DNA of 64,000 nt, from NCBI GenBank assembly GCA_038316435.1, contig JBBQAQ010000005.1, forward strand, positions 62,001 to 126,000. Direction: 5' to 3'. The stretch is from JACJXF01 sp038316435 (lineage in GTDB: Bacteria; Bacteroidota; Bacteroidia; Bacteroidales; GCA-2748055). This document shows positions 40,332 through 49,022 of this stretch, in pieces (the first letter of the stretch is position 1; every line of letters begins with the position of its first letter). The position numbers were made by a program, and so were the translations under genes. Under the pieces are notes generated by a model that was not told the DNA's origin, made no database searches, and saw only the letters and a program-made list of their open reading frames with translations.

Positions 40332-42944
40332 TTATAGGGGAGGCAAAGTTGAATCGTTAGAAAATTCCAGTTTACCGCCTGTAGCATCGATTATTACAGG
40401 TTTATCACGGTTAACCATATTCTGCAAAATTATTTTGGATAACTCATTTAGTAAATATTTCTGAATTATCCTTTTAACTGGACGTGCACCAAATTGCGGA
40501 TCGTATCCTTTTTCTGCAAGCCATTCCAGTCCAGCAGTGGAAATTCTTATTTCAATTCCTTTTTCTAATAGCTGATTTCTGAGCTTGTCAAACTGCAATT
40601 CTACAATTTGTCGAATTTGAACACGATTCAAAGGTTTAAACATAATGACTTCATCAATCCTATTTAAAAATTCAGGAGGAACTGTTTTGCGTAACTGTGT
40701 AAAAATTTCGTTTTTAGTACTTTCAAATACTTCATCTTTTGCTGAATCGTCTATATTTTCAAGGTTTTCACGAATTATAGAAGATCCCAAATTTGATGTC
40801 ATAATAATTATAGTGTTTCTGAAATTTGCCGTTCGACCTTTATTATCAGTAAGTCGACCTTCATCAAGGACTTGAAGCAAAATATTAAATACATCAGGAT
40901 GGGCTTTTTCAATTTCATCAAGCAGGATTACAGAATATGGTTTTCTTCTTACAGCTTCGGTAAGTTGGCCACCCTCATCGTAACCAACATATCCAGGAGG
41001 CGCACCAATTAAGCGGGAAACGCTATGTCTTTCCTGATATTCTGACATATCAATTCGAGTCAGAAGGCTTTCATCATCAAACAGAAACTCTGCCAGAGCC
41101 TTTGCCAGTTCCGTTTTTCCGACACCTGTTGTTCCAAGGAAAATAAATGAACCCACAGGTCGTTTTGAATCCTGTAATCCGGCTCTGCTCCTTCTTACTG
41201 CATCGGATACAGCTTCAATTGCTTCATCTTGCCCGATTACTCGTTTATGCAATTGTGCTTCCAGATGAATCAGTTTTTCCTTCTCACTCTGAAGCATTTT
41301 ATTGACAGGAATTCCTGTCCATTTTGAAACAATTTCTGCAATATCTTCCTCACCAACTTCCTCTCGTATCATAGGATTTTCGGCCTGTTGCTTCAGAAGA
41401 GTCTCGTTAAGGCTATTAATCCTAGCTTCTGATTCCTGAATTTTTCCATAACGAAGTTCAGCCACTTTTCCGTAATCGCCAGATCTTTCGGCTTCATGGG
41501 CCTGAAACTTGTAATTTTCAATTGCTTCCTTTTCCTTTTGAATTTCAGAGATTGTAGACTTTTCAGTTTCCCACTTTGCTCTTTGCTTATTTCTTTCTTC
41601 TGAAAGGTTTGCTATTTGGGATTCAATACCGCGTATCCGGCCAGTTTCCCCATCCCGCTTAACAGCTTCCTTTTCAATCTCCAGTTGTTTTATTTTCCTT
41701 TCGATTTCATCAATTTCTTCAGGCAGACTATTCATTTCAATTCGGAGTCTGGCTGCAGCTTCATCTATTAGATCAATTGCCTTATCAGGTAAAAAACGGT
41801 CTGTGATATATCGGGTTGAGAGCTGAACTGCTGCAATTATTGCCTCGTCACGAATTCTTACCTTATGATAGTTTTCGTACTTTTCCTTCAATCCCCTTAA
41901 AATTGAAATAGAGCTCAATTCATCAGGTTCGTCAACCATAACAATCTGGAAACGTCTTTCAAGAGCCTTATCTTTTTCAAAATATTTCTGGTATTCGCTA
42001 AGCGTTGTTGCCCCAATTGCTCTCAATTCACCGCGAGCAAGCGCTGGTTTCAAAATATTTGCAGCATCCATTGCGCCTTCCGATTTTCCAGCCCCTACCA
42101 GTGTATGAATTTCATCGATAAATAAAATAATATTGCCATCAGAACCAATTACTTCGTTTACAACTGCTTTAAGTCGTTCTTCGAATTCGCCTTTATATTT
42201 TGCTCCGGCAATGAGAGCTCCCATATCAAGGGAGAAAACTAGCTTATCTTTAAGATTATCAGGAACATCACCTTCCACTATTCTCTGTGCAAGGCCTTCT
42301 GCAATTGCGGTTTTTCCAACACCAGGTTCACCAATCAGAATTGGGTTATTTTTTGTTCTTCGGCTAAGTATCTGCAGAATTCTTCTAATTTCGTCATCTC
42401 TTCCGATGACCGGATCAAGTTTCCCTTCTCTTGCCTTTTCAATTAGATTTACAGCATATCGGGAAAGCGAATTATAGGTATCTTCTGCATTCTGAGACTT
42501 TACTTTCTCACCCTTTCTTAGCTCTTCGATTATTTTTTTTAGTTGTTTCTCGTTTAATCCGTTATCTTTTAGCATCTGTGAAACATCATCACCAGCAGCC
42601 AATATACCAAGCAACAGATGTTCAATTGACACATATTCATCGCCCATCGATTTCGCTTGAATTTCTGCTTTGGTGATACTGCGGGTTGCCGCATTTGAAA
42701 GAAACCCATCACCTCCTCCTGAAACTTTTGGACATGAATTGATAATCTTGTCAACAACTGCCATTACAGTAGTTTGGGCAATACCTGCCTTTCCAAAAAT
42801 GAAAGAAATTAAGTCAGAAGCTTTTTCATAAATAGCTTTTAAAAGATGGGCATTTTCTACCGATTGATTTTCGTTTGCGGCGGCAATCGAAAAAGCCAGT
42901 TGCAAAACCTCCTGTGACTTTATTGTTAGATTATTGTAATTCAT
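40332..42944 (-). CDS. clpB: ATP-dependent disaggregase ClpB
   Basis: ClpB works with DnaK to reactivate aggregated proteins in the cytoplasm. The 870-residue protein has the N-terminal Clp_N domain, a first AAA module with GEPGVGKTAIAEGLA and IDEIHTLVGAG, a long coiled-coil middle domain (about 400-525), then a second AAA module with FLGTTGVGKTELAKAL, LIGAPPGYVGYDEGG and a C-terminal D2-small domain with FGARPVKRII. Length and the coiled-coil distinguish it from ClpA and ClpC. The upstream region has no exact TAnnTTTG, so a different, perhaps stress-type promoter may be used. It is convergent with the STAS gene. Confidence 0.96.
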   Translation of the reverse strand: MNYNNLTIKSQEVLQLAFSIAAANENQSVENAHLLKAIYEKASDLISFIFGKAGIAQTTVMAVVDKIINSCPKVSGGGDGFLSNAATRSITKAEIQAKSMGDEYVSIEHLLLGILAAGDDVSQMLKDNGLNEKQLKKIIEELRKGEKVKSQNAEDTYNSLSRYAVNLIEKAREGKLDPVIGRDDEIRRILQILSRRTKNNPILIGEPGVGKTAIAEGLAQRIVEGDVPDNLKDKLVFSLDMGALIAGAKYKGEFEERLKAVVNEVIGSDGNIILFIDEIHTLVGAGKSEGAMDAANILKPALARGELRAIGATTLSEYQKYFEKDKALERRFQIVMVDEPDELSSISILRGLKEKYENYHKVRIRDEAIIAAVQLSTRYITDRFLPDKAIDLIDEAAARLRIEMNSLPEEIDEIERKIKQLEIEKEAVKRDGETGRIRGIESQIANLSEERNKQRAKWETEKSTISEIQKEKEAIENYKFQAHEAERSGDYGKVAELRYGKIQESEARINSLNETLLKQQAENPMIREEVGEEDIAEIVSKWTGIPVNKMLQSEKEKLIHLEAQLHKRVIGQDEAIEAVSDAVRRSRAGLQDSKRPVGSFIFLGTTGVGKTELAKALAEFLFDDESLLTRIDMSEYQERHSVSRLIGAPPGYVGYDEGGQLTEAVRRKPYSVILLDEIEKAHPDVFNILLQVLDEGRLTDNKGRTANFRNTIIIMTSNLGSSIIRENLENIDDSAKDEVFESTKNEIFTQLRKTVPPEFLNRIDEVIMFKPLNRVQIRQIVELQFDKLRNQLLEKGIEIRISTAGLEWLAEKGYDPQFGARPVKRIIQKYLLNELSKIILQNMVNRDKPVIIDATGGKLEFSNDSTLPPL

Positions 42945-43042
42945 TTTTGTTATTTTTTCATATTAAGTGCTTCAAATCTGCGACCAAACTTGAATTATCA
43001 GGATTTTTATGTCACTATGTCATTTTCATGATAATGTTTTTC

Positions 43043-43050
43043 TAAATTTG
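43043..43050 (+). promoter_or_regulatory. Predicted promoter of the lipoprotein-PepSY pair, TAAATTTG
   Basis: Exact TAnnTTTG match 56 bp upstream of the lipoprotein ATG at 43107. It lies in the divergent region with clpB. No -33 TTTG at standard spacing. Confidence 0.45.
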
Positions 43051-43106
43051 TGTCCCATGAAAATGAATTCATAATAAAAATAAAGTTAACCATAATTAAT
43101 AAACCC

Positions 43107-43577
43107 ATGAAAAAAGTTTTTTTTATCCTAATTACTATCAGTACACTTGTAGCGTGCAAAAATTCAGGCCAAACCCAACAAACAAGCGATACTATATCTC
43201 AGGATAGTGTTGCAATTCTTAATGTTGATGCATTTTTGTCGAATCCTGCTACTTATGTAAATCGTGAAGTGGTTGTAACTGGAATGGTTGCACATATCTG
43301 TAAGCATGGTGGACAAAAATTATTTTTACTTGGTACGGATCCTGAAAAATTCTTAAGAGTAAATACAGGAACCGGAATCGCCGAATTTCCTGTTTCACTT
43401 GAAGGAAGTAACATTGAAGTTTCAGGCATAGTAACTGAGTTTGAACTCGAAGCTGCTGAACCTGATACAACTAAATTGGAAGGTGGGCATGAAAATGATT
43501 CAACTGGTCAGGAACAGCTATACCATAAAGATAACTTCTATGTAATTGTTGCTGAGAATTATGTTGTAAAAGAATAA
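43107..43577 (+). CDS. Lipoprotein with OB-fold-like domain
   Basis: From ATG 43107 the 156-residue protein starts MKKVFFILITISTLVACKN, a lipoprotein signal with lipobox LVAC (C17); an upstream ATG at 43050 would precede it by 19 residues and overlap the promoter. The mature part NPATYVNREVVVTGMVAHIC with KHGGQKLFLLG and NIEVSGIVTEFEL reads as a small beta-barrel of the OB-fold type. The pair Cys-Lys-His (ICKHGG) could bind a metal, which is speculative. A PepSY-helix membrane protein follows 57 bp downstream. Function is unknown. Confidence 0.75.
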   Translation: MKKVFFILITISTLVACKNSGQTQQTSDTISQDSVAILNVDAFLSNPATYVNREVVVTGMVAHICKHGGQKLFLLGTDPEKFLRVNTGTGIAEFPVSLEGSNIEVSGIVTEFELEAAEPDTTKLEGGHENDSTGQEQLYHKDNFYVIVAENYVVKE

Positions 43578-43634
43578 ACCAACGCTTTTGTAAAATTCAG
43601 CGCTTTCGCACCCACAATTAACACTGATTTCAGG

Positions 43635-44198
43635 ATGAAATGGAGCAAAATTAACCGGGTTCTGCATAGGGACTTTGGTTATTTCTTTTTTGGTATGACA
43701 ATAATTTATGGGGTTTCAGGAATTGTTCTCAATCACAGAAATAGTGGCGGAGATGCAAGTGTTATAAGAAGATCTCAGGCATTTACAATGGATGCTCCAA
43801 TAAATAAGGAGAAAGTAACCAAACAATATGTTTTGCAGTTGCTGAGCGATCTGGAAGAGCCCGATTTTAAACAGTTTTATTTCCCTTCCGATCAGGAAGT
43901 TATGATCTACCTAAATGGAGGACATGTTACACTTAACCTGAATAATGGAGAAGGGAATATAGTTAAAGTGAGGAACCGTCCTGTTTTCAGAGAATTTAAT
44001 TTTCTACATTACAACAAACCCAAACAATTGTGGACGTGGTTTTCAGATTTCTTTGCTGGCTCAATGATCCTTATTGCAATTACCGGATTGTTGATTTTAA
44101 AGGGAAAAAATGGAATCAGACAGAGAGGAGCTATTCTTGCAGGTGTTGGAATTATTATTCCTTTGGTTTTTTTGATTTTTTATCTCTGGACTAACTAA
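43635..44198 (+). CDS. PepSY-associated transmembrane protein
   Basis: The 187-residue protein starts MKWSKINRVLHRDFGYFFFG and continues to GVSGIVLNHR, the hallmark of PepSY-associated helix proteins. It has one N-terminal helix, a periplasmic domain (about 40-130) containing LNLNNGEGNIVKVRNRPV, then two C-terminal helices (about 133-152 and 163-184). Homologues often occur with iron or heme uptake or as reductase-like membrane proteins. The conserved histidines (H11, H33, H118) could bind heme. Its upstream neighbour is the OB-fold-like lipoprotein. No redox partner is seen. Confidence 0.8.
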   Translation: MKWSKINRVLHRDFGYFFFGMTIIYGVSGIVLNHRNSGGDASVIRRSQAFTMDAPINKEKVTKQYVLQLLSDLEEPDFKQFYFPSDQEVMIYLNGGHVTLNLNNGEGNIVKVRNRPVFREFNFLHYNKPKQLWTWFSDFFAGSMILIAITGLLILKGKNGIRQRGAILAGVGIIIPLVFLIFYLWTN

Positions 44199-44442
44199 AA
44201 TCGCTTTTCAAGTTAAAGTTATATTTCCTTGTGTAAATATTTCGTCGGATATCTGAATTATTCTTATATTCGGATGTTATATTTTCTGGTTAACGGTTTG
44301 TTGCATATTAGAATGTGAAATACCCAATGAAATATAGGATTCCTTAATACTTATTATTCGGGTTTATCACTTCCTAAAATGGATTCACTCATTTCAGAAA
44401 CTATGTGTTTTCGTTAAATTTTATCTTAAAAGAAAAATAATT

Positions 44443-47400
44443 ATGAGTGAACAGATTTTAAAAGCACTCATGCAGCTCTTCGCAATTATTGCAAGGCCTG
44501 AGAGTAACACAGAAGACAGAAGGACCGTTGTAGAATCGTTCCTGAAAAGGCAATTAAACCAGGAGTTGGTTGCCGAATATCTGAAGGTGTTCGATGAGTT
44601 TTATAGCGTAAATCAGGAAAAGCAAAAAGAATCTGATCATAGACGAAGACGAATTTCTGCAAGCTCGGTTAAGGTTTTAAAAATATGCTCTGAAATAAAT
44701 GAAGAGCTGGCGCAAGCACAGAAAATAATCGTACTCATTCAACTACTGGAATTTGTTAAATCGGATAATGCAGTAATTACAGATCAGGAAATGGAATTCC
44801 TGAATACTGTTGCAGAAAGTTTCTTTATTCCCGTTGAGGAATATAGAAGAATGCAGGCATTTATTCATTTTTCGTTCGAACAACTTCCTGATGATGATGA
44901 AATTATGATTATTGACGGCAAGGAAGATGCCGAATATGAAAAATTAAAAATAAAACATGTAAAGGTTGATGCACTTCAAGGACAAATTCGTGTTCTGAAT
45001 ATTCAAATGGCAAATCTCTATTTTATCCGTTATATAGGGCATAATGAGATTTACATGAATGGTCAGATGGTTGAAAGAGATAAGGTGTATCCCTTTAATT
45101 ACGGCTCATCCATCAGAAATCAGCAGATCAAACCCATTTATTACAGTGATGTAGTAAACCGGTATGCCGAGGATAAAATCAAATCCAAAATAGTATTTGC
45201 AGTTCGAAATGTTGAATACAAGTTCAAAAATGGAAAACTTGGTTTGCATGACATTAGTTTTACTGAGTATTCAGGTAGTCTGGTTGGTATTATGGGTGCC
45301 AGCGGTGCAGGAAAATCTACTCTCCTGAATGTTCTGAATGGGTCAACACCGCCAACTGGAGGCTCAGTTAAAATTAATGATGTTAGCATCCATACACAAA
45401 AGGATCAGATTGAAGGTATTATAGGACACGTATCCCAGGACGACCTGCTAATTGAAGAATTGTCTGTATTTCAGAATCTCTATTATAATGCAAAACTTTG
45501 TTTTGATAATTACACTGAAGAACAACTGGAAAGCACAGTTGATAAAGTATTAAAGAATCTTGGCCTTTTTGAAATTAAAGATGTGCAGGTTGGTTCCCCA
45601 TTGAATAAAAAAATCAGTGGTGGACAACGAAAACGTCTAAATATTGCACTTGAACTAATACGAGAACCAGCCGTCCTTTTTCTGGATGAGCCTACTTCAG
45701 GATTATCTAGCCGAGATAGTGAGAATATCCTCGACCTTTTAAAGGAGCTTTCGCTTAAGGGTAAACTAGTGTTTGTTGTAATCCATCAACCTTCGTCAGA
45801 TATCTTTAAAATGTTCGATAAACTTCTGATACTTGATACAGGAGGTTACCTTATATATAATGGAAATCCAGTTGACTCAATAGTTTACTTTAAATCCAGA
45901 GTTCATCACGCAAACTGGAATGAGAGCGAGTGTCACACCTGCGGGAATGTAAATCCGGAACAGGTTTTCAATATTGTTGAATCCTCTGTACTGGATGAGT
46001 ATGGAAAACTTACCGAAACGCGAAAAATAAGTCCAACGGAATGGAGTGAATTCTATGGACAAAATAAGCCTACCGATGCTGAAATACATGCGGGAAAAGA
46101 CGAACTCCCTGAAATATCTTTCAAGGTTCCTGGTAAACTTAAACAATTCTGGGTTTTTGTTTCACGGGATGTGCTTAAAAAACTAAGTGATACCCAGTAT
46201 TTGGCAATAAACTTCCTTGAAGCACCTATTCTGGCATCACTTCTGGCATATATAATAAAATATTTTAGTGTTGACGTAGCCAATGAATACGGCTATACGC
46301 TCTCTGGTAACAGTAACTTACCTGTTTACCTTTTTATGTCGGTCATTGTTGCGATTTTCATGGGATTAACTGTTAGTGCTGAAGAAATTATAAAAGATAG
46401 GAAGATATTAAAAAGGGAAGCCTTCCTTAATCTTAGCTGGTCGGGATATCTTATGTCGAAGGTTTTTGTACAATTTTCTCTTTCAGCTATTCAGGCTGCA
46501 ACATTTGTACTAATCGGAAACACAATAATGGAAATCAGAGGGATGTATTTCGAATACTGGCTTGTACTTTTCAGCGCCTGGGCAAGTTCGAATATTTTGG
46601 GTTTGGTTATTTCCGATAGTTTCAAAACAGTTGTTACAATTTATATTCTTATTCCTTTTCTTGTAATTCCTCAGATTATTTTAAGCGGGATTATTGTAAA
46701 GTTTGAAAAGCTGAATCCAAAGATATCCAGTCCAGAATCTATTCCCATTTATGGTGAGATCATTACGGCACGGTGGGCTTATGAAGCTCTGGCAACATAC
46801 CAGTTCATGGAAAATGATTATCAGAAGAAATACTACGAAATTGATAAGTTAAGCAGTAATGCCAGTTTTAAAGAATCGTTTCTGATAAATGATTTGAATA
46901 ATAAGATCGCCTTCGTGGAAAACAATCTCGGAAATCCAATGAAAGCAGAAAAGATAGGCTATAACCTTGATCTGGTAAGGAATGAGATTATCAAGGAAAT
47001 GGCTTATCGTAAGGTGTTGAAGAAAGAGTTCAAGGGAACTTCAGAAGTAGTTTTTCCTAATCCGGAGAGACTGACTATGGAAAAAATTGATAAGGAAGTT
47101 CTTAACGAAACTACTAAATATTTGGCAACTGTAAGGAAATTCTATTCTGAACTCTTTAAATTTCTTTATAATAAGAAGAATGAAATAAAGATGAAGGAGA
47201 ATCAGGATGAAACAAGTGCCCTGAAACGAAAATATTATAATGAGAGTCTAGATGAATTCGTCACCAATAAGAATGAGTACGAACGGATTGTTGAGTACAA
47301 AGGAAAACTTATCCAAAAGGTAGATCCTATCTATCTGGATCCTGTAAAACCTTTTATAAAATCTCACTTCTATGCACCTCGCAAAATGATCCTTGGAAAT

Positions 47401-47538
47401 TACTATAAAACTTTCTGGGTAAATCTAATGGTTATATGGGTGAGTATTATTATGGCGTATGTTGCATTGTATTACCGCCTATTGAAAAAGCTTCTGGATT
47501 TCTTTGAGAATCTTGAATTTGGAAAAAAAGGTAAGTAG
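44443..47538 (+). CDS. ABCG-like ABC transporter with TerB-like and FHA-like N-terminal regions
   Basis: The 1031-residue protein joins several modules. Residues 1-160 are helical and resemble TerB-type domains (DNAVITDQEMEFLNTVAESF). Residues about 175-245 are beta-rich with IRYIGHNEIYMNGQMV, similar to an FHA-like fold. An ABC ATPase follows (about 250-480) with Walker A GASGAGKST (285-293), signature ISGGQRKRLNIALELI and Walker B AVLFLDEPTSGL, then an ABC-2/ABCG-type membrane part with helices from about 585. A charged, coiled region of about 180 residues sits before the last helix. The ATPase-then-membrane order is that of ABCG half-transporters. Substrate is unknown. It stands alone; the nearest gene upstream ends 244 bp away. 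Confidence 0.85.
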   Translation: MSEQILKALMQLFAIIARPESNTEDRRTVVESFLKRQLNQELVAEYLKVFDEFYSVNQEKQKESDHRRRRISASSVKVLKICSEINEELAQAQKIIVLIQLLEFVKSDNAVITDQEMEFLNTVAESFFIPVEEYRRMQAFIHFSFEQLPDDDEIMIIDGKEDAEYEKLKIKHVKVDALQGQIRVLNIQMANLYFIRYIGHNEIYMNGQMVERDKVYPFNYGSSIRNQQIKPIYYSDVVNRYAEDKIKSKIVFAVRNVEYKFKNGKLGLHDISFTEYSGSLVGIMGASGAGKSTLLNVLNGSTPPTGGSVKINDVSIHTQKDQIEGIIGHVSQDDLLIEELSVFQNLYYNAKLCFDNYTEEQLESTVDKVLKNLGLFEIKDVQVGSPLNKKISGGQRKRLNIALELIREPAVLFLDEPTSGLSSRDSENILDLLKELSLKGKLVFVVIHQPSSDIFKMFDKLLILDTGGYLIYNGNPVDSIVYFKSRVHHANWNESECHTCGNVNPEQVFNIVESSVLDEYGKLTETRKISPTEWSEFYGQNKPTDAEIHAGKDELPEISFKVPGKLKQFWVFVSRDVLKKLSDTQYLAINFLEAPILASLLAYIIKYFSVDVANEYGYTLSGNSNLPVYLFMSVIVAIFMGLTVSAEEIIKDRKILKREAFLNLSWSGYLMSKVFVQFSLSAIQAATFVLIGNTIMEIRGMYFEYWLVLFSAWASSNILGLVISDSFKTVVTIYILIPFLVIPQIILSGIIVKFEKLNPKISSPESIPIYGEIITARWAYEALATYQFMENDYQKKYYEIDKLSSNASFKESFLINDLNNKIAFVENNLGNPMKAEKIGYNLDLVRNEIIKEMAYRKVLKKEFKGTSEVVFPNPERLTMEKIDKEVLNETTKYLATVRKFYSELFKFLYNKKNEIKMKENQDETSALKRKYYNESLDEFVTNKNEYERIVEYKGKLIQKVDPIYLDPVKPFIKSHFYAPRKMILGNYYKTFWVNLMVIWVSIIMAYVALYYRLLKKLLDFFENLEFGKKGK

Positions 47539-47744
47539 CCTTTTTGTTAAATGATTCATTTTTAATGTTTTCTTATAGTTTTTTATTGGGTTATTATGCC
47601 TGCGAAATAAATATCCACAGACATTCGGGGTTTAAACCCCTCATGTTTAATGTCGCAAAAAACTAAAAATCAGCATGTATTAATGACTTTTTTTGAAAAA
47701 ATCACAAACTATATTTTACCACATCATCCAATTCGGTTAAAACA

Positions 47745-47775
47745 AAAAAGAGCGCCTGTAATAAGCGCTCTTTTC
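47745..47775. terminator. Bidirectional Rho-independent terminator
   Basis: AAAAGAGCGC and GCGCTCTTTT form a perfect 10-bp stem with a 9-nt loop, flanked by A/T runs on both sides, between the convergent ABC transporter gene and the siaC-like gene. It can serve both strands; on the minus strand six Ts follow. The region 47539-47744 before it has no gene. Confidence 0.9.
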
Positions 47776-47798
47776 TTTAATAATATCTTCGAATAAAA

Positions 47799-48179
47799 TC
47801 ACTCAACAATTTCAATCATTTTAAAAGGTACTCTGATGATTGATTCATAATCTTCACCAGCTTCCAACATATCCTCATCATCTTCTTCATAATACCAGTT
47901 GATGATAACTTCATTTTTACCTTTATGAATAGTTTCTAATTTCTTGAATACATCAAGAATACATTTTGACGAACTTGTATTGAAATATTCTAATTGAACA
48001 TTAACCTGAGTAAGATCACGAGGTCCTTTTGCATATTCATCAAGCCAATCAACCAGTGGTTTATAGAATTCTATTGAGTTTTCAGGAATAGACCTCCCTT
48101 TAATTTCAAACACACCATTTGCCGAGTCAAACTTTACTGTAGGGGTTTTTGCTGTTCCTTCAAATGTAATTGCTTCCAT
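47799..48179 (-). CDS. SiaC-like phosphoprotein (DUF1987)
   Basis: The 126-residue protein matches the SiaC/DUF1987 family: ITFEGTAKTPTVKFDSANGV, FEIKGRSIPENSIEFYKPL, and the family segment LEYFNTSSSKCILDVFKKLE that includes the phosphosite region. In Pseudomonas, unphosphorylated SiaC binds and activates the diguanylate cyclase SiaD; SiaB phosphorylates SiaC and SiaA dephosphorylates it. Here the SiaB-like gene is directly upstream with 28 bp between, but no SiaA phosphatase or GGDEF cyclase is nearby. The target in this organism is therefore unknown. Confidence 0.85.
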   Translation of the reverse strand: MEAITFEGTAKTPTVKFDSANGVFEIKGRSIPENSIEFYKPLVDWLDEYAKGPRDLTQVNVQLEYFNTSSSKCILDVFKKLETIHKGKNEVIINWYYEEDDEDMLEAGEDYESIIRVPFKMIEIVE

Positions 48180-48207
48180 ATACTTTACTTTAAATTATTG
48201 ATTTCTA

Positions 48208-48759
48208 TTATGATACGATTACTTCCATATTAAAGAAGTAATATTCGTTATTGTAATTATCGAAACTATATTCCAATTTATTTCCAGTTTTGCGAGCTAT
48301 ATCAACTAAACCAAGACCGCCGCCTCCCTTTGCCGATAATTTCTGATGATTCAGGATAAATTTATACATATCCTTTAATTCTTCTTCTGACAAAGAATTG
48401 ATCTTGTCAATCTTATCTTTAAGAAATTTTATTTTGCTCGAATTGATAAAATTCCCCGTTGAAATCCTGTAAATATTGTTTTCAACTCTGGAAACAACTA
48501 GAACTCCGAATTTCGGATCGAAAGAATCATGCAGTTTGTCCGGTAATTCATCATTATGGTGAAAGAGGTTCTGCAAACTCTCAACCAAAACATTGTAAAC
48601 TTTCTTTCTGACTTTAGCTTGCTCGCTAAGATCGTCAAGTTTAGCTTCAACAACTTCTAATACATTACTAATCAGATCACTAGTAATGCTGCCCTTGTAG
48701 GCCAGAAGTACATCTCCGCTATTTAGTTTAAAGTAATAATCGTTTATATCAAAGCTCAT
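48208..48759 (-). CDS. SiaB-like GHKL protein kinase (DUF6272)
   Basis: The 183-residue protein is a degenerate GHKL/HATPase kinase: the N-box-like VLVESLQNLFHHND and the G-box-like AKGGGGLGLVDIARKTG are visible. This fits SiaB-type kinases, which phosphorylate SiaC. It is the first gene of a two-gene unit with the SiaC-like gene. The upstream region carries a -7 TATATTTG with a TTTG 18 bp before it. No membrane segment or sensor domain is present, so the input signal must come through another protein, possibly the missing SiaA-type phosphatase. Confidence 0.82.
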   Translation of the reverse strand: MSFDINDYYFKLNSGDVLLAYKGSITSDLISNVLEVVEAKLDDLSEQAKVRKKVYNVLVESLQNLFHHNDELPDKLHDSFDPKFGVLVVSRVENNIYRISTGNFINSSKIKFLKDKIDKINSLSEEELKDMYKFILNHQKLSAKGGGGLGLVDIARKTGNKLEYSFDNYNNEYYFFNMEVIVS

Positions 48760-48813
48760 TGAGGCTTTTTTTTCTATTATAATTCAGCAAAAACTTAAAT
48801 TGTTATTGCTCAA

Positions 48814-48843
48814 CAAATATATAAAAAATTCTATTTTAACAAA
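48814..48843 (-). promoter_or_regulatory. Predicted siaB-siaC promoter with -33 and -7 boxes
   Basis: On the minus strand TTTG (48840-48843) is followed after 18 bp by TATATTTG (48814-48821), both exact matches to the Bacteroidota promoter boxes with slightly short spacing. The ATG is 54 bp downstream. The rest of 48844-49022 is AT-rich with no gene. Confidence 0.6.
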
Positions 48844-49022
48844 CAGGACTAATAGAATCAGACTTAAAAAAAAAATATTTCTTAATCAATCAAAATTTAA
48901 TTCTATGACCTAAAACTACAACAAATAATACTTTATTTAAAATATATTTAAAATTACAATTTTATTTTTGGTAAATCCCTTATTTTCATAGAATAAATCG
49001 GCATTTAGTACTACTAAATATC

